Origin: Shinisaurus crocodilurus
Lineage: Eukaryota > Chordata > Lepidosauria > Squamata > Shinisauridae
Reading direction: 5' to 3'
Length of the DNA: 64,000 nucleotides
Assembly: GCA_021292165.1 (NCBI GenBank)
Contig: CM037880.1
Span: forward strand, 182,053,085-182,117,084
Shown: one piece after another, positions 41,899 to 52,655 of the stretch
Numbering within the stretch: the stretch's first letter is position 1
Layout: each line of letters starts with the position of its first letter
Notes under the pieces: model-generated
Seen by the model: only the letters and a program-made list of their open reading frames with translations
Database searches by the model: none
What the model was told of the DNA's origin: nothing
Position numbers and translations under genes: made by a program

Positions 41899-42735
41899 AA
41901 ATCTACATTTTAACCTCCATCGCATCCTTTCTACCACTCTAGGAACTAGCAAAAAGAGCCAAACATCCAAACAATGTACATTTCTTTTGCATTTGGTGAG
42001 AAGACTAGACAAATGTTCCAGTTACTTCTTGTTCCCTTCTGCCCTCTCCTGTTCACTAGAAAGATGAAATGAGTGTCAGACATTGACCTTTCATTCACCT
42101 GGGCTGGAATTTAGATAGCAGGACAAGGCCAACCACTATCTGACCCTGGGAAATGCAGCATATTCTCAGAATTTTTTATTGTCTTCATATGTAGCAAAAA
42201 CAATGCAAATTCAGTGTTTGCTTTCCATTAATATTTTTCCAGACATGAATTTAACTGCATGGTGAAACGACAAATATTTCAGATTCTTTTCCAATTTCCA
42301 AATAGCAACTTTTCATAAACAGTGATGCTTGATTCTTAGGAGTTCTCCATCTATTTAATCAACAGCATCCTGCCATACATAATAGAACAGATTTAATTGT
42401 CCAATTAAAACTCCTTCTATTTTAACATTGAACAAATGTGAGGAAATAACAATCTGCTCACAGTCAGTTTGTGTGTGGACACTGTGGTAGATGTTCCCCC
42501 AAAATTATGATTTATTATAAATAGTTCTCACTCAGATTAGCAATACAAGGCTTGCTGGAGTAAATCTTTGCATCTTCTTTCCAATCATTATTCAATCATT
42601 ACTTGATTAAGCTTAGAATTTCACACATTAGAAATTATTTAGTCCCATGAAGCAGATTGTATGTATCCCATTAAATGTAATGATTGCTAATAATATCCAC
42701 TTAAGTAGTTGTCATTGCAATCTACTCTTATTAGA
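41899..42735. other. No recognised feature
   Basis: AT-rich with no ORF and no recognised repeat. Confidence 0.35.
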
Positions 42736-42845
42736 CTAAGGGAGCAATCCTATGCATGTTTAGACAGAAAAAAAGTCTTACAACTTCCAGCATTCCCCAG
42801 CCAGGACTTTTTTTTGTCTAAACATGCATAGGATTGTGCCCTAAG
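42736..42845. mobile_element. Foldback MITE, complete copy
   Basis: CTAAGGGAGCAATCCTATGC...GCATAGGATTGTGCCCTAAG: 110-bp palindrome, arms joined by 'acttccagcattccccagcc'. Reference copy for 17017-17107 and 35085-35345. Confidence 0.8.
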
Positions 42846-42861
42846 CAAGTACTCTAGAAGA

Positions 42862-43103
42862 AGAGCCAGTGTGGCGTAGTGGTAAGAGTGTTGGATTGGG
42901 AGTCAGGAGATCTGGGTTCTAGTCCCCGCTCGGCAATGAAACTCACTGGGTGACTTTGGGCCAGTCACTGACTCTCAGCCTAACCTACCTGACAGGGTTG
43001 TTGTGAGGATAAAATGGAGAGGAGGAGGAGGATTATGTAAGCCGCCTTGGGTTCCTTGCAGGAAAAAATGCGGGGTATAAATATAATAAATAAATAAATA
43101 TCC
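42862..43103 (+). mobile_element. Sauria-type SINE, full length
   Basis: A box 'gtgtggcgtagtggtaag', B box 'ggttctagtcc', complete body and (AAATA)n tail ('aataaataaataaata'). Preserved about as well as 30957-31210. Confidence 0.9.
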
Positions 43104-43189
43104 CTAATAAGGTAGCCACCTGATTATGTACATTCCAGTTAAATGATGGGCACTGTGCAGAATCACAGGGTTATAATTTAGGCTTTCCA

Positions 43190-43335
43190 TTTCAGGCCCC
43201 CTAACCCTAAGCCAGGATATTCTATATCTATATGGCAGGTATCTCATCAACCTTTTCTTGAAAACCTCCAAGGTCTGAGCTTCTACAGCTTACATAGGCA
43301 ACAGGTTGCATTGACTGAAATGCTATTGTTAAATG
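43190..43335 (-). mobile_element. CR1-like 3' fragment, low confidence
   Basis: 'caaccttttcttgaaaacctccaaggtctgagcttctacagc' resembles the CR1 3' UTR in reverse. Confidence 0.35.
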
Positions 43336-43510
43336 CACAGTTCCAAAGGTCTTTATCGAGCACCCATATTTCAGATTCTCCCACCAGAACTATACAACAT
43401 TCCATAGTACAAGTAAAAAAAGGTGCTTGATACTTTTCTTAACCTGCCTACCAAGGATATTCCTAGAAATAAAATATTGGAGGAAATCATACATTGGTGT
43501 GCTTTAAAAC

Positions 43511-43837
43511 CAGACTTGGCATCAAGGGTAGGCATGGCCAGGCATCTGCCAAGGGCCCACACACTGACCAGAGCCCTCTGGACTTGCTCCTCCTCTTCAC
43601 CGTTGCAACCTGCTTGTTCACCTGCCTCTTGGTCTGGCCCAGAAAATGGTGGTGAGAAGAAGGAGCCACTTCCTACTTGTTCACTGGCTCTCTGCCTGTC
43701 AAGCAAGTGGAAGTAATGATGAGAAAGATGAGGAGGAGCAATAGCAGCTGGTGAGAATGCCAGTGAGAAGGCAGGCTCACCGAGGGAGGGGGCCAGGGGG
43801 GCCATTCAGGGCCTTTAAAAACCCGGAGCTGGCACTG
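43511..43837 (+). mobile_element. Non-autonomous hAT element, second copy of 35851-36217
   Basis: CAGACTTGGCATCAAGGG...GGAGCTGGCACTG; TSD TTTAAAAC/TTTAAGGC (6 of 8). The 144-codon minus-strand ORF across it is a by-product of its GC-rich sequence. Confidence 0.75.
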
Positions 43838-44028
43838 TTTAAGGCCTTTGATTTCCATGCAATAACAACAGATGTCTTTCATAAGCATAACATCTATTAG
43901 AAAGTGGTTTGTTAATAATAATTTTAAAAGTCGACAGAGACAAACAGAAGATTGAAAATAACTGTGCAGATGACCTAAGTGTTTTGGTTTTTTTCTAATG
44001 CAGAACTAAAGAGATGTTTTAGCATTTC

Positions 44029-44256
44029 ATGGAGGAGAAGGCTATCAATCGCCACTAGTCCTGATTGGCTATATGCTACCTCCAGAATCACAGCCAGTAT
44101 GCCTATGTACTCCAGTTGCTGGGGAACATGGACGGGAGGATGCTGTTGCACTCGTGTCCTGCTTGTGGGATCCCCTGGGCCACTGTGTGAACAGAATGCT
44201 GGGCTAGATGGACCCTTGGTCTGATCCAACATGGCTCTTCCACTGTTCTTATGTTA
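44029..44256 (-). mobile_element. High-copy reptile repeat, minus copy
   Basis: 'atggaggagaaggctatc', 'ccagttgctggggaacatgg', 'gtgtgaacagaatgctgggctagatgg' and 'catggctcttccactgttcttatgtta' are reverse complements of the blocks at 26021-27045. Confidence 0.75.
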
Positions 44257-44599
44257 GCATAGCTCCTCCCCATCTCATTTTAGTGCCCCCTGTGTTGTGA
44301 GATACATTTTAATGACATGTGCTGCATTCCCTTGCCATTAGTCTTATTGGACTGAACACATGTGATTGGTCAGGGACACAGCATGGATCATTAAAATGTC
44401 AATGTGAGGAAAATCTGTTTAATTGTCCCAGATGGCAAGCTGGTTCTGTTTCGGAAATTTTTTTGCTAAGGAGTGGTGGCTCCATTGGTCTCTTAAGAAA
44501 TATAAAAAACCTGGCTGCCTCTGGAATGTAATCTTGTCCTGCCTCATTACTCTTCTGTTTTGTTGAACGGGAATTCAACATACCATAACAGGCTGGAAT

Positions 44600-44690
44600 G
44601 CTATGCTCACTTACTTAGGGGAATGTCCCAATGAACAAATTTGGGCTTACATCTGAGTAAACAGGCACAGGACTGGTCTGCAATTCCGAG
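44600..44690 (+). repeat. Short dispersed repeat, same family as 217-308
   Basis: 'gctcacttacttagggg', 'cccaatgaacaaatttggg', 'cttacatctgagtaaac'. Diverged. Confidence 0.45.
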
Positions 44691-45811
44691 TCGCACTGCT
44701 CTGGACCATCTTGGGGTTGCAGCACAATAACAGGAATGCAGGAGAGCAAACCAAGAGTCTAAAAGAGTCAATTTTCATAAAGAGTTGACCCTTGTGCTAC
44801 CGACAAGCTCAGTTTCCTCTCCAATTTCATGCTTGTCTACCATGTCAGTAGCAGCCCTTTTCTTAGCTCCTGGCTAAATTGACCCATGCCCCATCCAGTT
44901 CTCTTGCAGAACCTTTCAAAGTTTTGTTTTCATTTTATTACATTCTAGTCCTGAACACCTTCCCTACTCTGTGAATACAGACTTGATTCTTTTACATGTT
45001 TTAAATGTACCCCATAGTAAACTGAACTGGAGAGATTCTTTAGGTGTGTGTAGTGATGTGGGTTTTCCAGAAAATTTTGTATTGGAAAATTTCTCTATGC
45101 AAATGATGTTAATGTGCATAGGGTAATTTGTCTCCAAAAAAAATTCAGTTTGCATCAGAAAATTTTCTGATGCCCCAGTGTAATCTAATTTGGCATGTTT
45201 ATTTTACTTGTATTTAGTAAATAACAAAGCTTTGAAAAATCAGGACCTGATTAAAACCTCATCATATGTTGCCAAATGACACAATCTCTTTCCCCTGCCA
45301 AATATAATCATGATGTAGAGTGGGATTTTCATTTTATTTCCATCATTCATTACTAATCCCACCTCCCACACACAAAGTTTTTATACATTTTGGGATATGG
45401 CTGCCAACCCTGCAAGGTAATCTGATGCTGTGGAGAACTCTGATGCAATATTTAGTGTAAAAATAAATAAATAAACGTCATCACTTTCCATAAGCTTTGA
45501 ATTTCCAGGCCAGAGATGTATTGGCAGTGCTAAGCACTCTACAATATTCATCGGGAAATCCCTGGAAGGAAAATTTAAACATGATGTTTTTCTTTCAGTC
45601 TGGAAATTCCTATGGAACTGTTTCTCTAAAAATAGAAACATCTTGCTTTAGTTTTGCCTTCCTACTCATATCCAGGTTCAATTCTACCCTCTTCGAAGAA
45701 CTTCTATTTCCATTTCATACCTGCAAGCCTTTTGACTGACAAGACAGTTTGTAGCTTGGTTATGAGGGGAGGAAAGATACCTGGCATTTGTAAAGCTTTT
45801 TGGTATTGCAG
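44691..45811. other. No recognised feature except short inverted repeats near 45053
   Basis: 45053-45185 holds 'ccagaaaattttgtattggaaaattt' and 'gcatcagaaaattttctgatgcc', possibly a decayed MITE. Otherwise unrecognised. Confidence 0.3.
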
Positions 45812-45824
45812 ATAAGGTGTTTTC

Positions 45825-46217
45825 TTTCTTTTCTTTTCTTTTTTTTAAATATGTTTTATTGAATTTTTCCAATCATACAACTCATAATGAAAACAAACAA
45901 ACAAAAATACAACATAAACATTGTGCACACACACCCCACCTCTTGGGACCAAGTTATATTTCTCCCCATATATATATATATATATATATATTTGTTACAT
46001 TTTTGGAATACAGAATAATATTGTGTTGTGAGCCTTCACCAACACATAATCCAAAAATTTACCACAAATGTTCACAAAAGTGTCTTTCTCCAATTGTCCT
46101 TTTTGACACTTAATATTACAAGTTAATTTATCATTTAGCGTGATATCCCATACCTCTTTATACCATTCAGTAATTGAAAAGACATGTTGAACTTTCCATT
46201 TCCTATACAACGTTTGT
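45825..46217 (-). mobile_element. L1 LINE 3' end with 13-bp TSD
   Basis: Perfect TSD ATAAGGTGTTTTC (45812-45824, 46218-46230) and a poly-A tail on the minus strand. The ORF2 end shows KWKVQHVFSITEWYKEVWD and LTCNIKCQKGQLEKD. A (TA)n run at 45964-45990 is inside the 3' UTR. Confidence 0.92.
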
Positions 46218-46375
46218 ATAAGGTGTTTTCAAAGAACTAAGACTGGAATCCAATACACACTTACTTGGGAATATCCCCTTTACATACTTCTGAGTAAAGA
46301 GGTATAGGATCAGATCTATGGGTTGATGAAATGATAACACTTCTCACAACTAAAGATTACTTAACAGTCTAATAC

Positions 46376-46475
46376 AGCCTTCTCCAACCTGGTGGTGCCC
46401 TCTAGATGTGTTGGACTGGGACATGCTGGGAGTTGTAGTCCACCACAGCTGGAGGCCCAAGGTTGGCAGAAGCTG
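46376..46475. mobile_element. Foldback MITE (CAGCCTTCTCC start)
   Basis: CAGCCTTCTCCAACCTGG...CCAAGGTTGGCAGAAGCTG; arms 'gatgtgttggact' / 'gggagttgtagtcca'. TSD not clear. Confidence 0.65.
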
Positions 46476-46533
46476 GTATACCCCAAAGTGCTTTGGTGCT
46501 GAGATCCACATATCAGTCACTTGAAAACTGCAA

Positions 46534-46739
46534 GGGTTGGGTCCAGATTCACGCTGGATCAACTGCACTGATGAAAGTAGACTTCCCCACCCACACCTAT
46601 GCTACACGGAGAGTTGGGAGACCCTGCTGAATGGGGTGAACTGTGGTGTGAGGGGAGGGGGATCCCCAGATATTGGGCAGAGGGACCTTCCACGACCAGA
46701 GTCTTTCCTCTTGCATAAGGCAGTTCCTGGATCCAACCC
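46534..46739. mobile_element. GGGTTGGATCC-end MITE with 3-bp TSD
   Basis: GGGTTGGGTCCAGATTC...CTGGATCCAACCC, flanked on both sides by CAA. A 3-bp target duplication suggests the PIF/Harbinger superfamily, although the target there is usually TWA. Second copy at 37771-37998. Confidence 0.75.
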
Positions 46740-46975
46740 CAAGTGTTTAGAGTCACATGGCTAAAGGCTCCATTGTGAATCCTCCACATCTATTTCATTA
46801 GTTATTTTCCTCCCATTTAAAACATTTGTAATCAATGCATCATCTGCTTTTAAGCATTTCAATAACTGGTGACAAAGACGTGTGAGGGAAGCTGTGAAAA
46901 TATTTGAGCAGTATTTAAAATTAAGAGCACAAGAACTGCCTTGATGGATCAGATCAGACCTAAGTTCATGTTGTC

Positions 46976-47098
46976 TAGAACAAGAATGAGCAGAAAGTAG
47001 ATCTCTGGACATCAGCTCCCTGCATTCCTAAGCATTGGCCATGCTGGCAGGGGCTTCTGGGAGTTGAAATCCAAAACATATAGAGATCTACTTCCTAC
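46976..47098. mobile_element. Foldback MITE ('gtagatctct' family)
   Basis: 'agaaagtagatctctggacatcag' and inverted 'ccaaaacatatagagatctacttcc', with 'gccatgctggcaggggc' in the middle. A relative is at 53112-53240. Confidence 0.65.
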
Positions 47099-47100
47099 CT

Positions 47101-47458
47101 AGGGATGTGTGTATTTTATGAAATCCATTCCATCTGTGTTTCGCAGATTGTCAGGCGCCTTTTGTTCCATCACCCACTCATTGACAGAATCGGCTTCTTC
47201 TTCTTCTTTTTAAGGGATGTACGAGAATTTCATTCCAAGTGCACTAATGCGTGTATTAGTGCAAAATTCGCATTTGTGTTCATGTGCATTAGTGCAAGAC
47301 CAAATTAGTGCAAATCCCCCCCCCCCAAGTTAAAAACCAGTCTGTAGGTCTGCAGAATCAACATCTCAGAAAAGGCTAGTCTGCTCCAGAATCCGCAGGT
47401 TGGATTCATAGAAATCTGAACTCATTTGAATCTGTTGCAAACTTTTCGGACATCCCTA
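47101..47458. mobile_element. Element with TAGGGATG...CATCCCTA ends
   Basis: 358 bp between short inverted ends; the inside has repeated 'attagtgcaa' and 'gtgcactaatgcgtg' inverted units and a C-run. No TSD was established. Confidence 0.5.
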
Positions 47459-47629
47459 CTTCTGGTCACCTCTGTTCTAGAGCCTTCTATTTCTAACAGC
47501 AGCCAAGCATACAGTCAGGGTGTGAAGGTGATGAGCTTCCTTTGTTGCTTCTCTCGAGCATCTAGTATTTGACAAGTATTACAGGCAAAGACCTGCCGAA
47601 ATAGGTATTTGGAACTAGCCTGTGATATA

Positions 47630-47667
47630 ATGGAATGCAGTATTTTATATTATGTGTATTGTATTGT

Positions 47668-47706
<39 letters not shown>

Positions 47707-47810
47707 TTTAATTCTATTTTTAACTTTTATATTTTTCTATTTCTGTTTTAATTGTATGGGTTTTAAGGATTGTGAGCCGCCTTGGGTCCCAGTGTTGGGG
47801 AAAAGGTGGG

Positions 47811-47850
<40 letters not shown>

Positions 47851-47852
47851 GT
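47630..47852 (+). mobile_element. LINE 3' tail with (TA)n and (ATC)n
   Basis: 'ggattgtgagccgccttgggtcccagtgttggggaaaaggtggg' is an L2-like 3' end. (TA)n at 47672-47701 and (ATC)n at 47811-47851. The plus-strand ORF here reads the ATC array as poly-histidine and is not a gene. Confidence 0.6.
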
Positions 47853-48054
47853 CATCGTCGTCGTCGTCTCTGTGCATCTGGGCCCCATTTAACTATATGG
47901 TTAGGAGCCAGTATTTAGTTGCTGGTAATGCTGCAACACTTCCCCATGGAAAGGTTTGAGACTATCCCTTTAAGACTGTGATTGAGGCAAACTGAAGTAT
48001 TGCTTGTAGCGAGGGAGTGGGAAGAAGACAAAATGCGGAGTGGGGATTTTTTTA

Positions 48055-48365
48055 CTTATTGAAAGTATTTATATACATACACCTTCATTAACAAATTCCA
48101 AGGTGGTGTACAAACATTAAAATCAGCACATGCTTGCTTAAATAAATATGTTTTTAACAGGCACTGTAACACCATCAGAGTTGGTGCCTACCAACTGCAG
48201 CAGTGAGATCATTGCAACAGTGGAGAGCTACACCCCAAAAGTCCATCCTCCTGGTTACCATCAAATATGCATGCGCAGGCAAAGGAACAAGTAGGAGGCC
48301 CCGATCTGTAGATCTCGATGAATGGGCAGGTTGATACGGGAGAAAGTACTCCCACTGCAACCAGA
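48055..48365 (-). mobile_element. L2-clade LINE 3' end, decayed
   Basis: The minus strand encodes remnants like RSTDRGLLLVPLPAHA and MDFWGVALHC, matching the RSTRSA...LLLVP...AFSVAAPVLW region of 12841-13281, followed by a UTR. Confidence 0.7.
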
Positions 48366-48485
48366 GTGACTAATCTATATAAATGTACATATCTGTACTG
48401 CAGAAAATGAAATTGTTTAGTAGGGATTGAGATAGTGGAAAGAAACGCAGAAGGGGTGTATGGGTTGTTGGAGGGAAGAACTAAG

Positions 48486-48785
48486 CAGGGGTACGGAACC
48501 TGTAGCCCTTCAGATGTTGTTGGACTTCCAACTTCCATCAGCCCCAGCCAGCATAGCTAGCAGTCACGGATGATGGGAGTTGTAGCCAGAGGAGGCTGGT
48601 GGTGCCAATGTCAGCGGGGCTGTGTATCTACTTGGGATTTTACTCTGAACTTTTAAGGAGCTATCCATGGTACCAAACCTATTTTGGGGATCTGGAGCAG
48701 ATACACAGCCCCACTGACATTGGAGCCACAAGCCTCCACTGGTTGTGGCCCAACAACATCTGGAGGGCACAGGTTCCCCACCTCT
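48486..48785. mobile_element. Foldback MITE split by a second MITE
   Basis: Left arm 'aggggtacggaacctgtagcccttcagatgttgttgg', right arm 'cccaacaacatctggagggcacaggttccccacc'. Interrupted by 48587-48741. Confidence 0.75.
48587..48741. mobile_element. 155-bp hAT MITE nested in another MITE
   Basis: CAGAGGAGGCTGGTGG...CACAAGCCTCCACTG, 7-of-8 TSD GTTGTAGC/GTTGTGGC. Shares 'gccccactgaca' and the GGAGGCTGG end with the 210-bp family. Confidence 0.88.
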
Positions 48786-48789
48786 CTTA

Positions 48790-50051
48790 TAAAGGGGGAG
48801 GAGTTCTTGTCCAGGATCCTTGGAAAGTTACGGCACTCCCACAGAGTTTAATTAGCACTCACATTTTTTTCTAACGTCTGTGTCCTGGGCTCCTGGCTCA
48901 CGTGCAGAGCCTCTACAGATACAGGAGGCTCTCCTCTTCAGACTGGTGATGAGGGAGAGGGGCAGGGCTGGAGTGCTCCTTCTCCTCAGGCATTGATTTT
49001 AACCCCTTTCTGAATGCCTGAATGGGACTTGTGCAAAGTAAAGTTTAAGCAATGATAAGCGAGTGGTCCTTTGGAACAGCCATTCGGGGAGGATTTGAAA
49101 GAGGACTCCTCAGCTGAACAACTGACCGTATGTATTACAGAAGGGTTAATCTTTTATTCTTTAAGTAGGGCACACGAAGGCCAGATGAAAAGAAATATTA
49201 GTTATCTCCATTTTATGGATGACACAGAGAAATTCACTGACCTTCATGTGCCAGAGGATCTGTGGCAGTGATTGAAAACCTGACTTTTCATTTTGGTTCC
49301 ATAGCCACATAAATGCCTTTTTCTCTTAGGGTAAGATATTTTGTGAGACATGATAGAGGTAAGAAAAAGAAAGGAGGAGACCAAGGGATCTAAATCACCT
49401 GATTTCTCTTCTTCCCCCACCCAATGTAACAAGAAAAATTGCAAAATTTGTTTTTAAAATATTAAAAAGGAACAGGGGGAGAGGAAAGAGAGGGATCGAA
49501 AATGGTAGCAAGAATTGTTTAGCCCCACAGTCCTCTTGATTCTCCTGTATTTTCTAATAGCTTTACAACTATCTACACTGAGATGACATTTTATATTTGA
49601 GGGAATGTTTGAATCGGATTTCTCTGGTAACAGCTGTGTCGTGTCTATATTTCATTTTTCATTTGCTGCTATTCTTTTATGAGATTCAGGCTGTGTACCT
49701 GCTTCAAACACATTAAGTCTCTGCCTTCCCTCCCCATCGTCCCGGGCAGTACATTAGTAGAACAGGTCAGAATAGGGTTATGTTCCTGGCAATGTGGAAT
49801 CTATCAGCAGGTCCCAGACTTTATAATTAAATGAAGAACCTGAAGAATAGAAAATCAGAATCTGGGCTGTTGTTGTTGTTGTTGTTGTTGTTTAATAGTA
49901 ATTAAAAAATATCCCCCATCAACAGCAGAGAAAAGAATCACTATACTGTTTTCTTCCTATTTAATAGAATAAAAGAAAGGCAACCACAGATCAGTTCTGA
50001 AAACAATGGTTGTTTTTCCAGACTGGAGATCACCTGGTGTTTTTACACCAG
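48790..50051. other. No recognised feature in 1.26 kb except (TTG)n
   Basis: A (TTG)8 microsatellite at 49868-49891. Otherwise unmatched; among the better candidates for single-copy sequence in the window. Confidence 0.4.
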
Positions 50052-50059
50052 CTCACAAC

Positions 50060-50200
50060 CAGGGATGGGGACTCGGACTCGAGGACTCGACTCGTGAGTC
50101 GGACTGAGTCCCCCCTCTGACTCGACTCGGGTCCCAATATTTTTAATGGGACTCGAGACTCGACTCGGGACTCGAGACCAAGGACTCTTCAACATCCCTG
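50060..50200 (+). repeat. Terminal GACTC module of copy C
   Basis: CAGGGATGGGGACTCGG...GACTCTTCAACATCCCTG, 141 bp. About a dozen GACTC/GAGTC pentamers, often overlapping as GACTCGAGTC-type palindromes. Both ends resemble complete element termini. Confidence 0.8.
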
Positions 50201-50257
50201 GGCTGTGCCAGGAGTGGAGAGGAGCGTGATTGCCGGCGAAGAACGCATGGAAGCGAG

Positions 50258-50539
50258 GTGTGCCACTGCTCGGCCACTATAGACGGCTACCAGGAGTGCA
50301 GCTCCAACAGTGTGTCAAGATTTATTTTGATTGATGTGTTGCGTACGTGGGAGAGGCAGAAGGACCTGAGATTACTCTGTCTGGCTGCTCTGAGTGTGTT
50401 TTTGGTTCCAGCAAGTTCATCTCCAGTGGAGCGGGTGTTCAGTGAGGGTGGAATTGTGATGAGATCTCACCTTTCCAGAATGGGGGCCAAACATTTAGAA
50501 AAAATCATGTTCCTCAAATGCAACATGGATAAGTTTTAG
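50258..50539 (+). pseudogene. hAT transposase C-terminal dimerisation domain relic
   Basis: 93 codons to a TAG stop. Residues about 29-93 match the hAT C-terminal dimerisation region. WERQKDLRLLCLAALSVFLV is followed by PASSSPVERVFSEGG (the P-x-S-S-x-x-x-E-R-V-F-S core) and SHLSRMGAKHLEKIMFLKCN. A full hAT transposase has roughly 500-700 residues with a BED zinc finger and an RNase H-like catalytic core; none of that is present. The ATG given is just the first available, and the first about 25 residues may be non-coding spacer. Not functional. It identifies the family as hAT, probably Ac-like. Confidence 0.88.
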
Positions 50540-51045
50540 GAAGTACAGCAAGTTTATTTTTTAAAATCATTTTCCTAAAATGCAACCTTTCAGACATTTT
50601 GGGTTTGGCTGCCTCTGCCTGCCTGTCTGGGGTTCCCAGCCTCCTCTGGCTGCCTGGTCTCTTCTTGACCAGTTCAACAATTGAATTGTCCAAGACAAAG
50701 GCCTCTGCCTGCCTGCTTTGGGGTTCCCTGCCTCCTCTGCCTGCCTGGTTATTTTGGGCTTTTCTGCCTAGTCTGTTCTTGCCAAAATCAGTTGCAGAGT
50801 TTTGAAATAAAAAGGCACACTTGTGCCTAGAATTTATTTAAACCACACATCTGAAGTAGCCTTATTTTGTTGGGAAAAACCCCCATTGATTTTAATAGGG
50901 ACTCGTGGAGTCTGCTTTGGGAGTGACTCGTGACTCGTGAGTCACCATTTTGGACCAAGGACTCGGACTCGAGACTCGGGTCCAAAGACTTGTGACTCGA
51001 CTCGTGACTCGAGACCAAGGACTCTTCAACATCCCTGCTCACAAC

Positions 51046-51541
51046 AACCTTTGACTTTTAGCAGACAGTTGATTTTTGACCTAGATAAGGGTTGAGCCAC
51101 AAGCCACAAACAGGTCACGTGCAGGTTCCATGGTTCTTTTGTGTGAACCATTGAGCAATTTTTGGAATCCTAAGAACTACAGTTCTGGGGCATGTTTTTC
51201 GAAGCATTAAAAAGTGATTTTTATTTCATGAGTCATTTTAACAATCCAATGCCAAAAATTAATAATGTGGATCTCGGAGCTGAATTAATTGACCACTCTT
51301 GCACCTAAGGCACACACAGACATCCTGATGTGTGTTTGTGTGCATGTGGGGTGGGCAGGTTCACTTTAATAGAACGAATCTGAACATGCAAAGGAATGGA
51401 AGAGATGACTGTGAGAAAAGGAACTTCATCGGTATATCAGAGCTCCTCCTCCTAGAATGGATATTGGCACTGAATTCAACATTCAGAGAAAAATAATGCT
51501 TGTTGAGCCATGCTTGATGTTGGCAGGCAATCCATTTAAGA
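51046..51541. other. No recognised feature
   Basis: No repeat or exon recognised. Confidence 0.35.
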
Positions 51542-51673
51542 CAGAGGTGCACAACCTTTTCAGGTCTGAGGGCTGCATGTGATGCTCTGGGGCCATACAT
51601 GCATGCATACACACATATACACATGCACACTCATATTACATACCACACAAACACACACACACACACACACACA
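51542..51673 (+). mobile_element. hAT MITE fragment plus (CA)n
   Basis: 'cagaggtgcacaaccttttcaggtctgagggctgcatg' is the left end of a CAGGGGTGCxCAACC-type element; then (CA)n expansions (51650-51673). The right end is missing. Confidence 0.5.
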
Positions 51674-51879
51674 CCAGTGATCCTGACACAAATTCCTTTT
51701 TCCTCACTATCAATGTTATTGATAGCTGCGAAAATAAAATTTGCCTAACATTTAAATAGAATGCTTTTACTTCTACATATGTTGCCGTGGTGTAGCGAAG
51801 GGTATCTACATATTTATTGTGAGCTCTAAATTAGATCATGTTAGGTAATTTAAAAATAAGTTATTCAAAAATGTTAATA

Positions 51880-52097
51880 TTATTTATTTATTTATTATAT
51901 TTATATCCCACCTTTTTTCCTGCAAGGAACCCAAGGTGGCTTACATGATCCTCTTCCTCTCCATTTTATCCTCACAATAACCCTGTGAGGTAGGTTAGGC
52001 TGAGAGTCACTGACTGGCCCAAAGTCACCCAGTGAGCTTCATGGCTGAGTGGGGACTAGAACCCAGGTCTCCCGAGTCCCAGTCCAACACTCTAAAC
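51880..52097 (-). mobile_element. Sauria-type SINE, head joined to a hAT MITE
   Basis: Minus strand: 'tttatttattatatttatatcccacc', 'gcaaggaacccaaggtggc', 'gaggtaggttaggctgagagtcactgactggcccaaagtcacc', 'aacccaggtctcccgagtcccagtccaacactct'. The head ends where the MITE's TSD begins. Confidence 0.85.
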
Positions 52098-52233
52098 CAG
52101 GGCTCTCCAACCTTGGGTCCCCAGATGTTGCTGGCATACAGCTCCCAGCATACCCAGCCAGCATGGCTAATGGCAAGGGATTCTGGGAGCTGTAGTCCAG
52201 CAACATCTAGGGACCCAAGGTTGGAGAGCCCTG
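52098..52233. mobile_element. hAT foldback MITE (CAGGGCTCTCC ends), perfect TSD
   Basis: 136 bp, same family as 2047-2182. TSD CTCTAAAC at 52090-52097 and 52234-52241. The target lies in the conserved SINE head 'cactctaac', so it appears to have inserted into the SINE. Confidence 0.93.
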
Positions 52234-52309
52234 CTCTAAACAGAACTGAGATAAAATGGCTCATGATACACTATAGCAACATTCCCTGAAGTCAGAATTC
52301 ATTACATTT

Positions 52310-52531
52310 AGTGTGCTTCTACATGGACAGCACCTAACATTAGCCATCAAAAGACATTATGCAACTATTCTGTCTTTCCCTCCTTAACAGATTTTTTGTG
52401 GAAAGAAAAAAAAGAGTGGAAAAACACAGAATTATAGGTGGAAGATGGCGGTGTATGAACTTCTCCCTGTAAAATGTGATGAATGAGGCTGAATTATCAC
52501 ACAATAAAAACCTCATCTGGAAGCATCCTTA
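52310..52531 (-). mobile_element. MITE with TGCTTCCAGATGAGG ends, inverted copy
   Basis: Reverse-oriented counterpart of 20485-20714: AGTGTGCTTCTACATGG...CCTCATCTGGAAGCATCC. Shares 'gattttttgtgg' and 'tttccctcctt'. Confidence 0.6.
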
Positions 52532-52655
52532 GACTATATTGCCAGGAACTCCAGATACTAATTTTGTATGCTATTTAGAGTCATTATTTGGGGGTCGGGC
52601 ATAAAACTGTGATTTAGAAACATAAACTCAACAAAAGATGGGATCAACTATGGTA

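Larger units (their letters stand above)
50060..51037 (+). mobile_element. GAGTC-family hAT element, copy C (978 bp), with transposase relic
   Basis: Perfect TSD CTCACAAC (50052-50059, 51038-51045). Layout in the transposase sense: 141-bp GACTC module (50060-50200), about 60 bp of spacer, transposase C-terminal relic (50258-50539), AT-rich 3' UTR, two tandem 92-bp-type units (about 50605-50760), then a second GAGTC array (50900-51030). It is the most complete member here and explains the pieces kept in copies A and B. Confidence 0.93.

Noticed and set aside
43371..43805. 144-codon minus-strand ORF as a gene
   Set aside because: Lies across the hAT element 43511-43837, and the sister copy at 35851-36217 does not keep the frame.
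47609..47959. ORF with a poly-histidine run
   Set aside because: Reads through (TA)n and (ATC)n microsatellites after a LINE tail.
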